Shown: positions 1-7,929, numbered from the stretch's first letter. The stretch is DNA of 26,877 bases from JBQCEE01 sp051960575 (GCF_051960575.1 NZ_JBQCEE010000424.1:1-26877); one strand, 5' to 3'. The notes: generated from the letters alone by a model not told the origin. A program made the numbers and translations.

Positions 1-30
1 GGCGACGGTCCGGGCGGCGACGGTCCGGGC
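1..30 (+). repeat. Two tandem 15-bp units encoding GDGPG
   Basis: The unit ggcgacggtccgggc occurs exactly twice (1-15 and 16-30), in frame with the linker of the propeller lipoprotein. The array touches the window edge, so its true length is unknown. Exact nucleotide identity, not only amino-acid identity, suggests recent slippage or duplication. Confidence 0.8.
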
Positions 31-1107
31 GGCGGTGGCGCGAGTGGCGGCAGCGGTGGCACCGGCACCCCGCAGCCCGCGCCGACCGGGTCGGGCGGCC
101 CGCAGCCGAGCCCGTCGAGCAAGCCGGGGCCGGCCGAGGATCCGGCCGTCGTCGCGAAGCACCTGACCGCCCCGACGGCGCTGGCGATCCTGCCCGACGG
201 CACTGCGCTCGTCGGCGAGCGGACGACCGGCCGCATCGTGCGCGTGCAGCCGCGGCCGGGGCAGCCGACGCCGGTGGTGAAGACGCTGACCGGCCTCGAC
301 GCCTCGGGCGACGGCGGCCTGCTCGACCTCGCGATCTCGCCGAACTACGCCGAGGACGACCTGATCTACGCCTACATCACCACCCGCACCGACAACCGGG
401 TGGTGACCTTCACGCTGAACGGCCCCGTCACGCCGGTCGTCACCGGCATCCCGAAGGGACGCACCGGCAACCGCGGGCGGCTCGTCTTCCTGCCGGCGGG
501 CGACCTGCTCGTCGGCACCGGTGACGCCGGCCGGCCCGCGCTCGCCGACGACCCGGACAGCCTGGCCGGCAAGACCCTGCGCGTCACCGACATCGGTCGC
601 GCGGCGCCGGAGAACCCGACGTCGTCGCCGATCTTCAGCCGTGGCCACTCCGAGATCGCCGGCCTCTGCGTCGTCCCGACCACCGGCACGCCGCTCGACG
701 TCGAGCCGACCTCCAGCGGCAGCGGCGAGATCAACGTGCTCGTCGCGGGCGGCGACTACGGCTACCCCTCACCCACCCCGGACAGCACGTCGCCCGCCGC
801 GTCGCTGCCGACGAACGCCACGTCGCCGGGTGGCTGTGCCGTCCGGGACACGACGATCTTCGTGACCTCGCTGGACGCGAAGGAGCTGCTCGCCGCCCCG
901 CTCGCGGGCAAGGGCTCCGGGCTCGCGCCGCAGAAGTTCCGCGTGGTGCTCAAGAACAAGTACGGCCGGCTGCGCACCGTGGTCGCCGCGCCCGACGGCG
1001 CCATCTGGTTGACGACCTCGAACAAGGACGGCCGCGGCACGCCGGTCGCCGACGACGAGCGGGTCATCCGGATCACCGGCGGCCAGGTCTCGAGCAACCC
1101 CACCTGA
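1..1107 (+). CDS. PQQ-dependent sugar dehydrogenase-like lipoprotein (LppZ-like), 5' end missing
   Basis: The reading frame is open from base 1 to the TGA at 1105-1107, so the gene starts left of the window; the GTG at 238 lies inside the domain and is not the start. Residues 1 to about 50 are a Gly/Pro/Ser-rich linker that opens with two GDGPG units, as expected between a lipobox or signal peptide and an extracytoplasmic domain. The rest is a glucose/sorbosone dehydrogenase-type six-bladed propeller: SPNYAEDDLIYAY, GRLVFLPAGDLLVGTGDAG, SLAGKTLRV, NPTSSPIFSRGHSEIAGL and GGDYGYPSP follow the family order. Family members bind PQQ, but the M. tuberculosis homologue LppZ (Rv3006) is annotated only by similarity, so enzymatic activity is not shown. 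Synteny with gatB supports the LppZ assignment. It converges on the next gene across a long palindrome. Confidence 0.85.
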   Translation, partial: GDGPGGDGPGGGGASGGSGGTGTPQPAPTGSGGPQPSPSSKPGPAEDPAVVAKHLTAPTALAILPDGTALVGERTTGRIVRVQPRPGQPTPVVKTLTGLDASGDGGLLDLAISPNYAEDDLIYAYITTRTDNRVVTFTLNGPVTPVVTGIPKGRTGNRGRLVFLPAGDLLVGTGDAGRPALADDPDSLAGKTLRVTDIGRAAPENPTSSPIFSRGHSEIAGLCVVPTTGTPLDVEPTSSGSGEINVLVAGGDYGYPSPTPDSTSPAASLPTNATSPGGCAVRDTTIFVTSLDAKELLAAPLAGKGSGLAPQKFRVVLKNKYGRLRTVVAAPDGAIWLTTSNKDGRGTPVADDERVIRITGGQVSSNPT

Positions 1108-1130
1108 GCCCACCGGCCGGCCACCCGGCC

Positions 1131-1180
1131 GATGATCACGCACGCAGGCACACCAGGGTGTGCCTGCGTGCGTGATCATC
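1131..1180. terminator. Perfect 24-bp palindrome with 2-nt centre, bidirectional terminator candidate
   Basis: Arms 1131-1154 and 1157-1180 are perfect reverse complements with AG between them. The outer ends carry TGATCA and the core is AGGCACACC-AG-GGTGTGCCT. It sits between two convergent genes, and the minus-strand gene's TGA (1176-1178) lies inside the right arm. No U tract follows. A close relative lies at 3794-3847, so this is a repeated element as well as a likely transcription stop. Confidence 0.75.
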
Positions 1181-2225
1181 GCGGAGATCGCCGGTGGCGG
1201 CGCCGCAGCAGGAGTCCGAGCCGGGCGGCCAGCCCGACACCGGTGACGGCGGCGATCGGCCAGGCCCAGGTGGGCGGCCGGTGACCGCCGCGCACGTGCT
1301 GCGGCGGCGTGGAGACGCCGGCCGACGGCCCTCGGTCCGACGGCGGGGGTGATGGTGTGGGTGAAGGACTGCCGGCCGGCGTCGTGGCGAAGCCGGCGGG
1401 CAGCGGCACGGCGAGCACGGCCGAGCCGGCGCCCTCCGAGTCGAGCAGCAGCCGGTCGGTGTCGACGGCGATCCCCTCGCCCTGCAGCTGTCCCGGCAGC
1501 ACGACGCGCACGGGCGGCGTGCGCAGCGCCGCCGCGAGGTCGCCGTCGTGCACGTGCCACAGGTACGCGTCGGCGTAGGTGCGCAGGGCGAACACCCGTC
1601 CGTCGGCCGAGAACGACGCACCGGTGACGCTGAGTGCCACGGCACCGGCGCCGACCGGACGGAACGGGGCGACCGGGCGCAGCACCTGCACCGCCCCGGC
1701 GTCCGGACGCGGTGGTACCGCGTAGACCTCCGACCGCCCGATGGGCGACTTGGTCACGACGTACGCCGCGCCGCCGGGCGCGACGGCCAGCGCCTCCGCG
1801 TCCACGGGCCCGGTCGGGTAGCGCAGCCGCCAGACATCCGGACGGGACGTCGGCCCGCTGCGCAGCTCCGCCGGCTCGTCGACGCGGTAGATCCGCACCT
1901 CGGCCCGCACACCGTCGTTGTCGCCGATGTCGGCGAGGTAGATCCGCGACCGCCTGCCGACCTCGGCGACGGCGAGGTCCTCCCAGTCGACGTTCGTCGC
2001 GCCGGGCACCGTCAGCACCGCGCGGGTGCGTCCGGTCGCGGCGTCGACGGCGAAGCACCGCGCACTGTCCCCACTGTCGTTCTGCACGTAGAGGACGCCG
2101 GGGTGCAGCCGGCCGATGCCGAGCCCGCTCGCCTCGGTGATGCGCGGGTCGGCCAGGGTGCAGACCACCCCGGACGCCGGCGCGGCGACGAGCAGGCCGG
2201 CCAGCACCGCCGCGATCATGCGCAC
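1176..2225 (-). CDS. Secreted, C-terminally anchored propeller-like protein of unknown function
   Basis: A 349-residue protein if started at GTG 2225 (ATG 2219 is the alternative, two codons shorter). GTG 2225 is preferred because GAGCAT lies exactly 6 nt before it and it adds an Arg to the signal peptide n-region. The N-terminus (MIAAVLAGLLVAAPASG) is a Sec signal peptide. The body has repeated strand-turn patterns such as YVQNDSGDSARCFAVD, VDWEDLA and YLADIGDN, typical of a beta-propeller of the esterase/SMP-30-like or WD40-like sort. A Pro/Ser linker (about residues 285-320) leads to one hydrophobic helix and an Arg-rich tail (RRRHRRSPR), so the C-terminus is probably membrane-anchored with the tail inside. 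No catalytic motif was recognised. The gene ends inside the palindrome at 1131-1180 and is divergent from the exonuclease gene. Confidence 0.75.
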   Translation of the reverse strand: MRMIAAVLAGLLVAAPASGVVCTLADPRITEASGLGIGRLHPGVLYVQNDSGDSARCFAVDAATGRTRAVLTVPGATNVDWEDLAVAEVGRRSRIYLADIGDNDGVRAEVRIYRVDEPAELRSGPTSRPDVWRLRYPTGPVDAEALAVAPGGAAYVVTKSPIGRSEVYAVPPRPDAGAVQVLRPVAPFRPVGAGAVALSVTGASFSADGRVFALRTYADAYLWHVHDGDLAAALRTPPVRVVLPGQLQGEGIAVDTDRLLLDSEGAGSAVLAVPLPAGFATTPAGSPSPTPSPPPSDRGPSAGVSTPPQHVRGGHRPPTWAWPIAAVTGVGLAARLGLLLRRRHRRSPR

Positions 2226-2289
2226 ACCGCCATGCTCGCAGCGCGAGTCGGCGGGCGTGTCGTCGGTGCACCGTGCGAGAGTGGTCGCC

Positions 2290-3312
2290 ATGGGCTCCAC
2301 CGATCGGCCGGTCGTGCTGGCCATCGACGGGAACTCGCTGGTGCACCGCAGCTTCCACGCGATGGCCGACTCGGGGCAGCCGGCGTGGGCCGTGCGCGGG
2401 CTGCTCACCCAGCTCGTCGCCGCGGTCGACCGCATCCGTCCGGTCGCGGTCGTCATCGGCTTCGACGACCCCGAGCGGTCGCTGCGCCGTGAGCGGTGGC
2501 CGCAGTACAAGGCGCACCGCGGCGAGAAGCTCGACACGCTGGTCGAGCAGCTCGACCTCGCGGTCATGGCGATGCGTGAGCTCGGTCTGTGCGTGGTGAT
2601 GCCGCCCGGGCTCGAGGCCGACGACGTGCTGGCCTCGACAGCCTCGTGGGCACGGGCCCAGGGCGCCGAGACGGTCATCGTGACGTCCGACCGCGACGCC
2701 TTCGCCCTCATCGACGACTCGACCCGCGTGCTGCGGATCATCAACGGCGGCGTCGACGCCTCACCGCTGATGACGCCCGACCGACTGCACCTGTTGTGCG
2801 GCGTGCGTCCGGAGCAGTACCGCGACTACGCCGCGCTGCGCGGCGATCCGTCGGACAACCTGCCCGGCGTGCACGGCATCGGCCCCCGCACCGGCGCGAA
2901 GCTGCTCGCCGAGTTCGGCACGGCCGCCGCCGCGTTCGCCGACCTGGACGCCGTCCGCGAGCGGCTCGGCGCAGGCCTGGCCAAGCGGCTGGCCGACCCC
3001 GAGGCGCGCCCGCGGTGGGAGCTCAACTGCCGGGTGATGACGCCGCACGCGGACCTCGACCTCGGGCTGTCGCTCGACGGCGGGTGCGGCGTGCTGCCGT
3101 TCGCCGCGTCCGCCGTCGCCGCGGTCTTCCGCGGTCAGCGCCTGGTCTGGTCGATCGCGTCCGCGCTGCGGGTGCTCGCCGACGTCGAGCCGGACGAGGA
3201 GCGCCCGCCCCGCGAGCTGCACGTCTGGAGCACGGGCGCCGCCCCCGCGTCCGGACGCCGCCTGCCGAAACTGCCGATCAAGCCGAAGGTCGACCAGCTC
3301 GCCCTCTTCTGA
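2290..3312 (+). CDS. Stand-alone 5'-3' exonuclease (FEN/PolA N-domain type)
   Basis: 340 residues. The fold is that of the 5' nuclease domain of DNA polymerase I without any polymerase. Metal-site acidic residues are visible: D13 in AIDGNSLVHR, D59/D60 in GFDDPERS, E109/D111/D112 in GLEADDVLAS, D134/D136 in TSDRDAF and D186/D189 in RGDPSDNLPG. The helix-hairpin-helix (HGIGPRTGAKLLAEFG, about 195-210) binds DNA. Such proteins remove RNA primers and flap DNA; the mycobacterial counterpart is the FenA-type nuclease (Rv2090 family). ATG 2290 is chosen because the frame upstream lacks exonuclease similarity and runs through the divergent gene's start. GAGAGT 7 nt upstream may be a -10 box or serve as a weak ribosome site. 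It is divergent from the propeller gene with 64 nt between starts and converges on the DUF4126 gene with a 3-nt gap. Confidence 0.9.
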   Translation: MGSTDRPVVLAIDGNSLVHRSFHAMADSGQPAWAVRGLLTQLVAAVDRIRPVAVVIGFDDPERSLRRERWPQYKAHRGEKLDTLVEQLDLAVMAMRELGLCVVMPPGLEADDVLASTASWARAQGAETVIVTSDRDAFALIDDSTRVLRIINGGVDASPLMTPDRLHLLCGVRPEQYRDYAALRGDPSDNLPGVHGIGPRTGAKLLAEFGTAAAAFADLDAVRERLGAGLAKRLADPEARPRWELNCRVMTPHADLDLGLSLDGGCGVLPFAASAVAAVFRGQRLVWSIASALRVLADVEPDEERPPRELHVWSTGAAPASGRRLPKLPIKPKVDQLALF

Positions 3313-3315
3313 GCG

Positions 3316-3762
3316 TCAGCGCACGGCGGCGGCCGCGAGGCCGAGCGCGGCGGCGTCCTCGAGCAGCGCGCCCGGGACGTCGCTGCCGAACCGCTTCGCC
3401 AACGCCGCCCGGTAGCCCGGACCGGCAGCGGTGGTGACGGCCGAGGCCGCCGCCCCGACGAGTGCACCCGCGACCAGCGGCGCAGCGCCACGGCGTGCCA
3501 CGACCGCACCACTCACCGCACCGAGCGTCAGACGGAACACGAACGACGGCAGCTGCGTGCGCGGCGGCGCGATCGGCAGCTTGTCAGCGGCCAGCTCCCC
3601 CACCGCACCGGCGCCGAGCAGCACCTTCGCCCCGCGCAGCCGTGCGTCCAGCGCGCCGCCGACCGCGGGCTCCCCCGCCGTCCAGGCCACGGCCGCGACC
3701 GGCGTCATCGAACGGGCACCGGTGGCGAGCCCGGCGAGGGCGGCGCGGAGGAGCGGCTGCAT
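3316..3762 (-). CDS. Small DUF4126-like membrane protein
   Basis: 148 residues starting at ATG 3762 (MQPLLRAALAG). The longer frame up to 3816 would start inside the palindrome and is rejected. It is rich in Ala and Gly, with hydrophobic stretches at about residues 8-28, 75-110 and 130-147, and the pattern GLATGARSMTPVAAVAW near the N-terminus typical of DUF4126-type integral membrane proteins, whose function is unknown. A TAGGTT box lies 7 nt before the ATG with no Shine-Dalgarno sequence, which suggests a leaderless mRNA. It lies just after gatB on the same strand, separated by the second palindrome, so it is probably transcribed on its own. The family call is from recall of the pattern. 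Confidence 0.7.
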   Translation of the reverse strand: MQPLLRAALAGLATGARSMTPVAAVAWTAGEPAVGGALDARLRGAKVLLGAGAVGELAADKLPIAPPRTQLPSFVFRLTLGAVSGAVVARRGAAPLVAGALVGAAASAVTTAAGPGYRAALAKRFGSDVPGALLEDAAALGLAAAAVR

Positions 3763-3769
3763 GCCGTCG

Positions 3770-3775
3770 AACCTA
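3770..3775 (-). promoter_or_regulatory. -10 box TAGGTT, 7 nt before the DUF4126-like start
   Basis: On the minus strand TAGGTT is followed by 7 nt and then ATG 3762. The same TAGGTTCGA sequence with the same spacing precedes ligA. This fits leaderless promoters of actinomycetes; no clear -35 is seen. Confidence 0.55.
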
Positions 3776-3793
3776 CCGAGCCGCGCACCGACC

Positions 3794-3847
3794 GCGATGA
3801 TCACGCACCCAGGCACACCAGGGTGTGCACCGGTGCGTGATCATCGC
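3794..3847. terminator. Second copy of the long palindrome, after gatB
   Basis: Arms 3794-3819 and 3822-3847 (26 nt each) flank the same AG centre and pair except at three positions. The outer GCGATGATCACGCAC and inner GGCACACCAGGGTGTGC are shared with the copy at 1131-1180. It begins 3 nt beyond the gatB stop on the minus strand and lies upstream of the DUF4126-like gene. Strong hairpin without a U tract; it is likely the end of the gatCAB transcript. Confidence 0.7.
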
Positions 3848-3850
3848 CGG

Positions 3851-5332
3851 CTACTCGCTGACGCCCAGCTTCTCGAGCAGGATCGTGCGCACGGCGGCCG
3901 CGTCGGCCTGCCCGCGCGTCGCCTTCATCACGGCGCCCACGAGCGCGCCGACGGCGGGCAGCTTGCCGCCGCGCACCTTCTCGGCGACGTCCGGGTTGGC
4001 CGCGATCGCCTCGTCCGCCGCCGCCTCGAGCGCGCCGGTGTCCGACACCCGCTTGAGGCCGCGCTCGGCGATCACCGCGTCGACGTCCGACCCGGTCTCG
4101 AGCACGCCGTCGACGGCCTGGCGCGCGAGCGCGACCGAGAGCGTGCCGTCGGCGACGAGCTGCACGAGCCGCGCCACCTGTCCCGGCGTGATGCCGAGCT
4201 CGGACGCCTCGACCTCGCGCTGGTTGGCCTGCTGCGCCAGGTACCCCAACCACCAGTTGCGGGCCTCGGCGACGGGGGCGCCGGCCTCGACGGTCGCGCC
4301 GACGAGCTCGACGACGCCGGCGTTCGCCATCTGCACCATGTCCTCGGCGCTGACGCCGAGCGACTCCTGCAGCCGCGCCCGGCGTGCCGCCGGCAGCTCG
4401 GGCAGCTCCTTGCGCAGCTGCTCCACCCACTCGGGGTCGGGCGCCATCGGCACCAGGTCGGGCTCGGGGAAGTACCGGTAGTCGGTCGCCTCCTCCTTGC
4501 TCCGGCCCGAGCGGGTGTCCCCGGTGGTCTCCTGGAAGTGCCGGGTCTCCTGCAGGATCCGCTCGCCGCGGTCGAGCAGCGCGGCCTGCCGCAGCATCTC
4601 CGACCGCACGGCCCGCTCGACCGAGCGCAGCGAGTTCACGTTCTTGGTCTCGGTGCGTGTGCCCCACGGCTCGCCCGGCTTGTTCAGCGAGGTGTTGACG
4701 TCGCAGCGCAGCGAGCCCTGCTCCATGCGGACGTCCGACACCCCGAGCGTGCGCAGGATGTCGCGCAGCTGCGTCACGTACTCACGCGCCACCTCGGGCG
4801 CGAGCTCCCCCGCCCCGGCCACCGGCTTGGTGACGATCTCGACGAGCGGGATGCCGGCGCGGTTGTAGTCGACCAGCGAGTAGTCGGCGCCGTGGATGCG
4901 CCCGGACGTGCCGACGTGGGTGTTCTTGCCGGTGTCCTCCTCGAGGTGCACCCGCTCGATGCCCACCCGCACCGTGCGTCCGCCGACCTCGACATCGAGA
5001 TAGCCGTCGACGCAGAGCGGCTCGTCGTACTGCGAGGTCTGGAAGTTCTTCGGCATGTCCGGGTAGAAGTAGTTCTTCCGCGCGAAGCGGCACCACGACG
5101 CGATCGAGCAGTTCAGCGCGAGGCCGATGCGGATCGTCGACTCGATCGCCTTCTCGTTCGCCACCGGCAGCGCGCCCGGCAGGCCGAGACAGACCGGGCA
5201 GGTGTGCGTGTTCGGCGGCGCGCCGAACTCGGTCGAGCAGCCGCAGAACATCTTGGACGCGGTGCCGAGCTCGACGTGCGTCTCGAGCCCGATCACCGGT
5301 TCGTAGCGGGCGATGACGTCCTCGTAGTTCAT
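3851..5332 (-). CDS. gatB: Aspartyl/glutamyl-tRNA amidotransferase subunit B
   Basis: 493 residues, full family length. GatB binds the misacylated tRNA and activates Glu-tRNA(Gln) or Asp-tRNA(Asn) with ATP, receiving ammonia from GatA. It opens with EPVIGLETHVEL and carries the four zinc cysteines C30, C32, C45 and C48 (MFCGCS and THTCPVCLG), then the signature DYNRAGIPLVEIV and the kinase-like cradle (GSLRCDVNTSL). The last roughly 150 residues are the helical GatB/YqeY tail that contacts the tRNA elbow. The start ATG overlaps the gatA stop (ATGA at 5329-5332), so translation is coupled. It is the last gene of the gatCAB operon and is followed within 3 nt by the palindrome at 3794-3847. Confidence 0.97.
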   Translation of the reverse strand: MNYEDVIARYEPVIGLETHVELGTASKMFCGCSTEFGAPPNTHTCPVCLGLPGALPVANEKAIESTIRIGLALNCSIASWCRFARKNYFYPDMPKNFQTSQYDEPLCVDGYLDVEVGGRTVRVGIERVHLEEDTGKNTHVGTSGRIHGADYSLVDYNRAGIPLVEIVTKPVAGAGELAPEVAREYVTQLRDILRTLGVSDVRMEQGSLRCDVNTSLNKPGEPWGTRTETKNVNSLRSVERAVRSEMLRQAALLDRGERILQETRHFQETTGDTRSGRSKEEATDYRYFPEPDLVPMAPDPEWVEQLRKELPELPAARRARLQESLGVSAEDMVQMANAGVVELVGATVEAGAPVAEARNWWLGYLAQQANQREVEASELGITPGQVARLVQLVADGTLSVALARQAVDGVLETGSDVDAVIAERGLKRVSDTGALEAAADEAIAANPDVAEKVRGGKLPAVGALVGAVMKATRGQADAAAVRTILLEKLGVSE

Positions 5333-6819
5333 CGGGTCACCAACTCCGGGATGCGCGCGAGCACCGGCTCGACGGCCGCCTCGAGGGCGGCGCCCACGCG
5401 GTAGCAGCGTTCGTCGGCCTGGGCAGGGGCCATGACCTGCAGGCCCACCGGCAGCCCCTCGGACAGCCCGCAGGGCACCGAGATGGCCGGCGTGCCCGCG
5501 AGCGAGGCGGGCAGCGTGCAGAGGTCGTTGACGTACATCGCCATCGGGTCGGCCACCCGCTCGCCGATGCCGAACGCGACGAACGGCGAGGTCGGCGACA
5601 CCAGCACGTCGGCCTTCTCGAACGCCGCGCCGAAGTCGCGCGCGATGAGGGTGCGCACCTTCTGCGCCTGGCCGTAGTAGGCGTCGTAGTAGCCGGACGA
5701 GAGGGCGTACGTGCCGATCATGATGCGGCGCTTCACCTCGGGGCCGAAGCCGGCCTCGCGGGTCAGCGACATGACGTCCTCGAGCGAGCGCTCACCGTCG
5801 TCGCCGACCCGCAGGCCGTAGCGCACGGCGTCGAAGCGGGCGCGGTTCGACGAGCACTCGCTCGGCGCGATGAGGTCGTACGCGGCGAGCGCGTACTCGA
5901 AGTGCGGGCAGCTCACCTCGACGACCGTGGCGCCGAGGCCGCGCAGCGTCTCGACGGCCGCCTCGAACGAGGCCAGCACGCCCGGCTGGTAGCCCTCGCC
6001 GCCGAGCTCCTTGACCACGCCGATGCGCACGCCGGTGAGGTCGCCACGCGCGCCCTCGCGGGCCGCCGCGACGACCGGGCGCACCGGCTGCCGGATCGAC
6101 GTCGAGTCGCACGGGTCGTGCCCCGCGATCACCTCGTGCAGCAGCGCGGTGTCGAGCACGGTGCGGGCGAAGGGTCCCGCCTGGTCGAGCGAGGACGAGA
6201 ACGCGATCAGCCCGTAGCGCGACACCGCGCCGTACGTGGGCTTGTGCCCGACGATGCCGGTGACCGCGGCCGGCTGGCGGATCGACCCGCCCGTGTCGGT
6301 GCCGATCGACAGCGGCGCCTCGAAGGCCGCCACGGCCGCCGACGAGCCGCCCGACGACCCGCCCGGGATGCGCGAGAGGTCCCACGGGTTGTGGGTGGGC
6401 CCGTAGGCGGAGTTCTCGGTCGACGAGCCCATCGCGAACTCGTCCATGTTCGTCTTGCCGAGCATGACGATCCCGGCCTGCTTGATCCGCGTCGTGATCG
6501 TCGCGTCGTACGGCGGACGCCAGCCCTCGAGGATCTTCGAACCCGACGTCGTCGGCAGCCCCTGGGTGACGACGACGTCCTTCATCGCCAGCGGGACGCC
6601 CGCGAGCGGGCCGAGTTCGTCGCCCGCGGCCCGCCGCTCGTCGACCGCGCGGGCCGCGGCGAGCGCGCCCTCGGTGTCGACGTGCAGGAAGGCGTGGACG
6701 GCGCCGTCGACGGCCTCGATGCGGTCGAGGTGGGCCTGCGCGACCTCGACGGCAGAGGCCTCGCCGGACGCGACGAGCGCCGCCAGGTCGGCGGCGGTGC
6801 GGTCGGTGAGCCCGGTCAT
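5329..6819 (-). CDS. gatA: Aspartyl/glutamyl-tRNA amidotransferase subunit A
   Basis: 496 residues. GatA is the amidase-signature glutaminase that frees ammonia for GatB. The Ser-cisSer-Lys triad is visible: K80 in PLAMKDVV, S155 in GGSSGGSS and S179 in GTDTGGSIRQP. The spacing is the same as in characterised GatA (K79, S154, S178 in Staphylococcus aureus, from memory). The C-terminal part has the usual SPTSPFVAFGIGE and GTPAISVPCG motifs. The ATG overlaps the gatC stop (6816-6819) and the stop overlaps the gatB start, so the three subunits are made in coupled fashion. A functional gatCAB implies that the organism charges tRNA(Gln) and/or tRNA(Asn) indirectly. Confidence 0.97.
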   Translation of the reverse strand: MTGLTDRTAADLAALVASGEASAVEVAQAHLDRIEAVDGAVHAFLHVDTEGALAAARAVDERRAAGDELGPLAGVPLAMKDVVVTQGLPTTSGSKILEGWRPPYDATITTRIKQAGIVMLGKTNMDEFAMGSSTENSAYGPTHNPWDLSRIPGGSSGGSSAAVAAFEAPLSIGTDTGGSIRQPAAVTGIVGHKPTYGAVSRYGLIAFSSSLDQAGPFARTVLDTALLHEVIAGHDPCDSTSIRQPVRPVVAAAREGARGDLTGVRIGVVKELGGEGYQPGVLASFEAAVETLRGLGATVVEVSCPHFEYALAAYDLIAPSECSSNRARFDAVRYGLRVGDDGERSLEDVMSLTREAGFGPEVKRRIMIGTYALSSGYYDAYYGQAQKVRTLIARDFGAAFEKADVLVSPTSPFVAFGIGERVADPMAMYVNDLCTLPASLAGTPAISVPCGLSEGLPVGLQVMAPAQADERCYRVGAALEAAVEPVLARIPELVTR

Positions 6820-7139
6820 TCCTCTTCCCCCAAGATGCGTGGCACGCGGAACTTGTCGTCCTCGACGGCGGGCGCACCGGCCAGCACCGCCTCGACGGGC
6901 AGCGACGGCCGTACCTCGTCGGCGCGGTAGACGTTCGTCATCGGCACGGCGTGCGACGTCGGCGGGATGTCGGCCGCGGCGACCTCGCTCACCCGGGCGA
7001 CGGCGCCGAGGATCTGCCCGAGCTGCCCGGCGAAGAGGTCGAGTTCGTCGTCGGTGACGGCGAGCCGGGCCAGGCGGGCGAGGTGGGCGACGTCCGCGCG
7101 GCCGATCGGCGCGGCGGTCGGATCGGGTTCGTCAGACAC
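6816..7139 (-). CDS. gatC: Aspartyl/glutamyl-tRNA amidotransferase subunit C
   Basis: 107 residues, normal for GatC, the small belt-like chaperone subunit that wraps around the GatA-GatB interface. It has the typical helical start (DVAHLARLARLAVTDDELDLFAGQLGQIL), the PTSHAVPMTNVYRADEV segment and the end FRVPRIL. The start is GTG 7139; TAGACT lies 8 nt upstream on the minus strand and no ribosome-binding sequence is present, which suggests a leaderless start. It is the first gene of the operon, and a divergent ACT-domain gene lies 97 nt away, the same arrangement as Rv3012c/Rv3013. Confidence 0.95.
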   Translation of the reverse strand: MSDEPDPTAAPIGRADVAHLARLARLAVTDDELDLFAGQLGQILGAVARVSEVAAADIPPTSHAVPMTNVYRADEVRPSLPVEAVLAGAPAVEDDKFRVPRILGEEE

Positions 7140-7147
7140 GGGACGTC

Positions 7148-7153
7148 AGTCTA
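7148..7153 (-). promoter_or_regulatory. -10 box TAGACT of the gatCAB operon
   Basis: TAGACT on the minus strand, then 8 nt, then GTG 7139. The same hexamer with the same 8-nt spacing precedes the cysteine desulfurase gene. No good -35 was seen. Confidence 0.55.
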
Positions 7154-7236
7154 CGGACGCGACCGGTGCCACTTCCCCGCCCGCCGCGGCGCGGCGGTCA
7201 TGCGGCTGAAACGAGCCATCAGGGATCCTGGTCGGC

Positions 7237-7893
7237 ATGTCGCACCTGTTGCGGGTCGCCTTGCCCGACCGCCCCGGCGCCCTCGGCGCGGTCGCGACCG
7301 CGCTCGGCAGCGTGGGCGCCGACATCCTCAGCATCGACGTCATCGAGCGCTCGCCGGGACACGCCGTCGACGACATCGTCGTCGAGCTGCCGCCCGGGCG
7401 CCTGGCCGACTCGCTCATCACCGCCGCCGCCACCGTCGAGGGCGTGCGGGTCGAGTCGATCCGGCCCTACGCCGGCACGATCGACCCGCACCGTGAACTC
7501 GAGCTGCTCGAGCACCTCGCCGACGACCCCGGCAACTCGCTGGCGCTGCTGGCCGACGGGGTCGCCCGCATCTTCCGCGCCGGCTGGGCCCTGGTGCTCG
7601 ACACCCCGGTGAGCGGGCGCGCCTCGGTGCTCGCCCGTGGCGGCGCGGCACCCGAGGACGACGCGGTGAGCGCACCGTGGTGGCCGCCGGAGCCGGCCCG
7701 CATGCTCGAGGCCGGCGACGACTGGGCCGACCCCGCCTGGGCGCGGCTCGGCACCGAACTCGCCGTCGCCCCCCTGGGCAAGCTGGGCCTGCTCGTCGGT
7801 CGCCCGGCACTGCGCTGGCTGCCGTCCGAGCTCATCCGGTTGCAGCACCTGGCCGCCATCGCTGCGACGGTCACCGCACCCGACCGGTCCTGA
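7237..7893 (+). CDS. ACT-domain amino-acid-binding regulatory protein
   Basis: 218 residues. Residues 3-75 form an ACT domain (LLRVALPDRPGALGAVATALGSVGADILSIDVIE), the small-ligand fold that senses amino acids in metabolic enzymes. The DRPGALG turn, which usually contacts the ligand, is intact. Residues 90-218 are a second, unrecognised domain (WALVLDTPVSG, APLGKLGLLVGRPA, LQHLAAIAATV) that looks GAF-like by pattern only. There is no catalytic domain. It is divergent from gatC, as Rv3013 is in M. tuberculosis, so the pairing is old; a link to glutamine or asparagine supply is an inference. GATCCT lies 7 nt before the ATG. Confidence 0.85.
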   Translation: MSHLLRVALPDRPGALGAVATALGSVGADILSIDVIERSPGHAVDDIVVELPPGRLADSLITAAATVEGVRVESIRPYAGTIDPHRELELLEHLADDPGNSLALLADGVARIFRAGWALVLDTPVSGRASVLARGGAAPEDDAVSAPWWPPEPARMLEAGDDWADPAWARLGTELAVAPLGKLGLLVGRPALRWLPSELIRLQHLAAIAATVTAPDRS

Positions 7894-7917
7894 GCCGCGC
7901 GCGCAGCGACGCGCCAT

Positions 7918-7923
7918 TACCCT
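7918..7923 (+). promoter_or_regulatory. -10 box TACCCT, 6 nt before the SDR start
   Basis: TACCCT is followed by six bases and ATG 7930. The 36 nt before the ATG contain no Shine-Dalgarno sequence, so a leaderless start is likely. Confidence 0.5.
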
Positions 7924-7929
7924 TCCGGC

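Noticed and set aside
1131..1180. The palindrome as a transposon end or attachment site
   Set aside because: No transposase, integrase, target duplication or partner copy flanking a mobile segment; the genes between the two copies are ordinary chromosomal genes.
769..2517. Long minus-strand open frame over the propeller genes and exonuclease start
   Set aside because: Composition is almost only Arg, Gly, Ala; it is a frame shadow of the propeller-like gene, which has a signal peptide and sensible motifs.
3763..3816. Earlier start for the DUF4126-like protein at 3816
   Set aside because: It would begin inside the palindrome and add 18 residues with no family similarity; TAGGTT 7 nt before 3762 supports the shorter form.
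3431..5404. Long plus-strand open frame opposite gatB (657 codons)
   Set aside because: It is antisense to a fully conserved gatB and rich in Arg/His/Asp; such frames arise in GC-rich DNA from the codon bias of the real gene.
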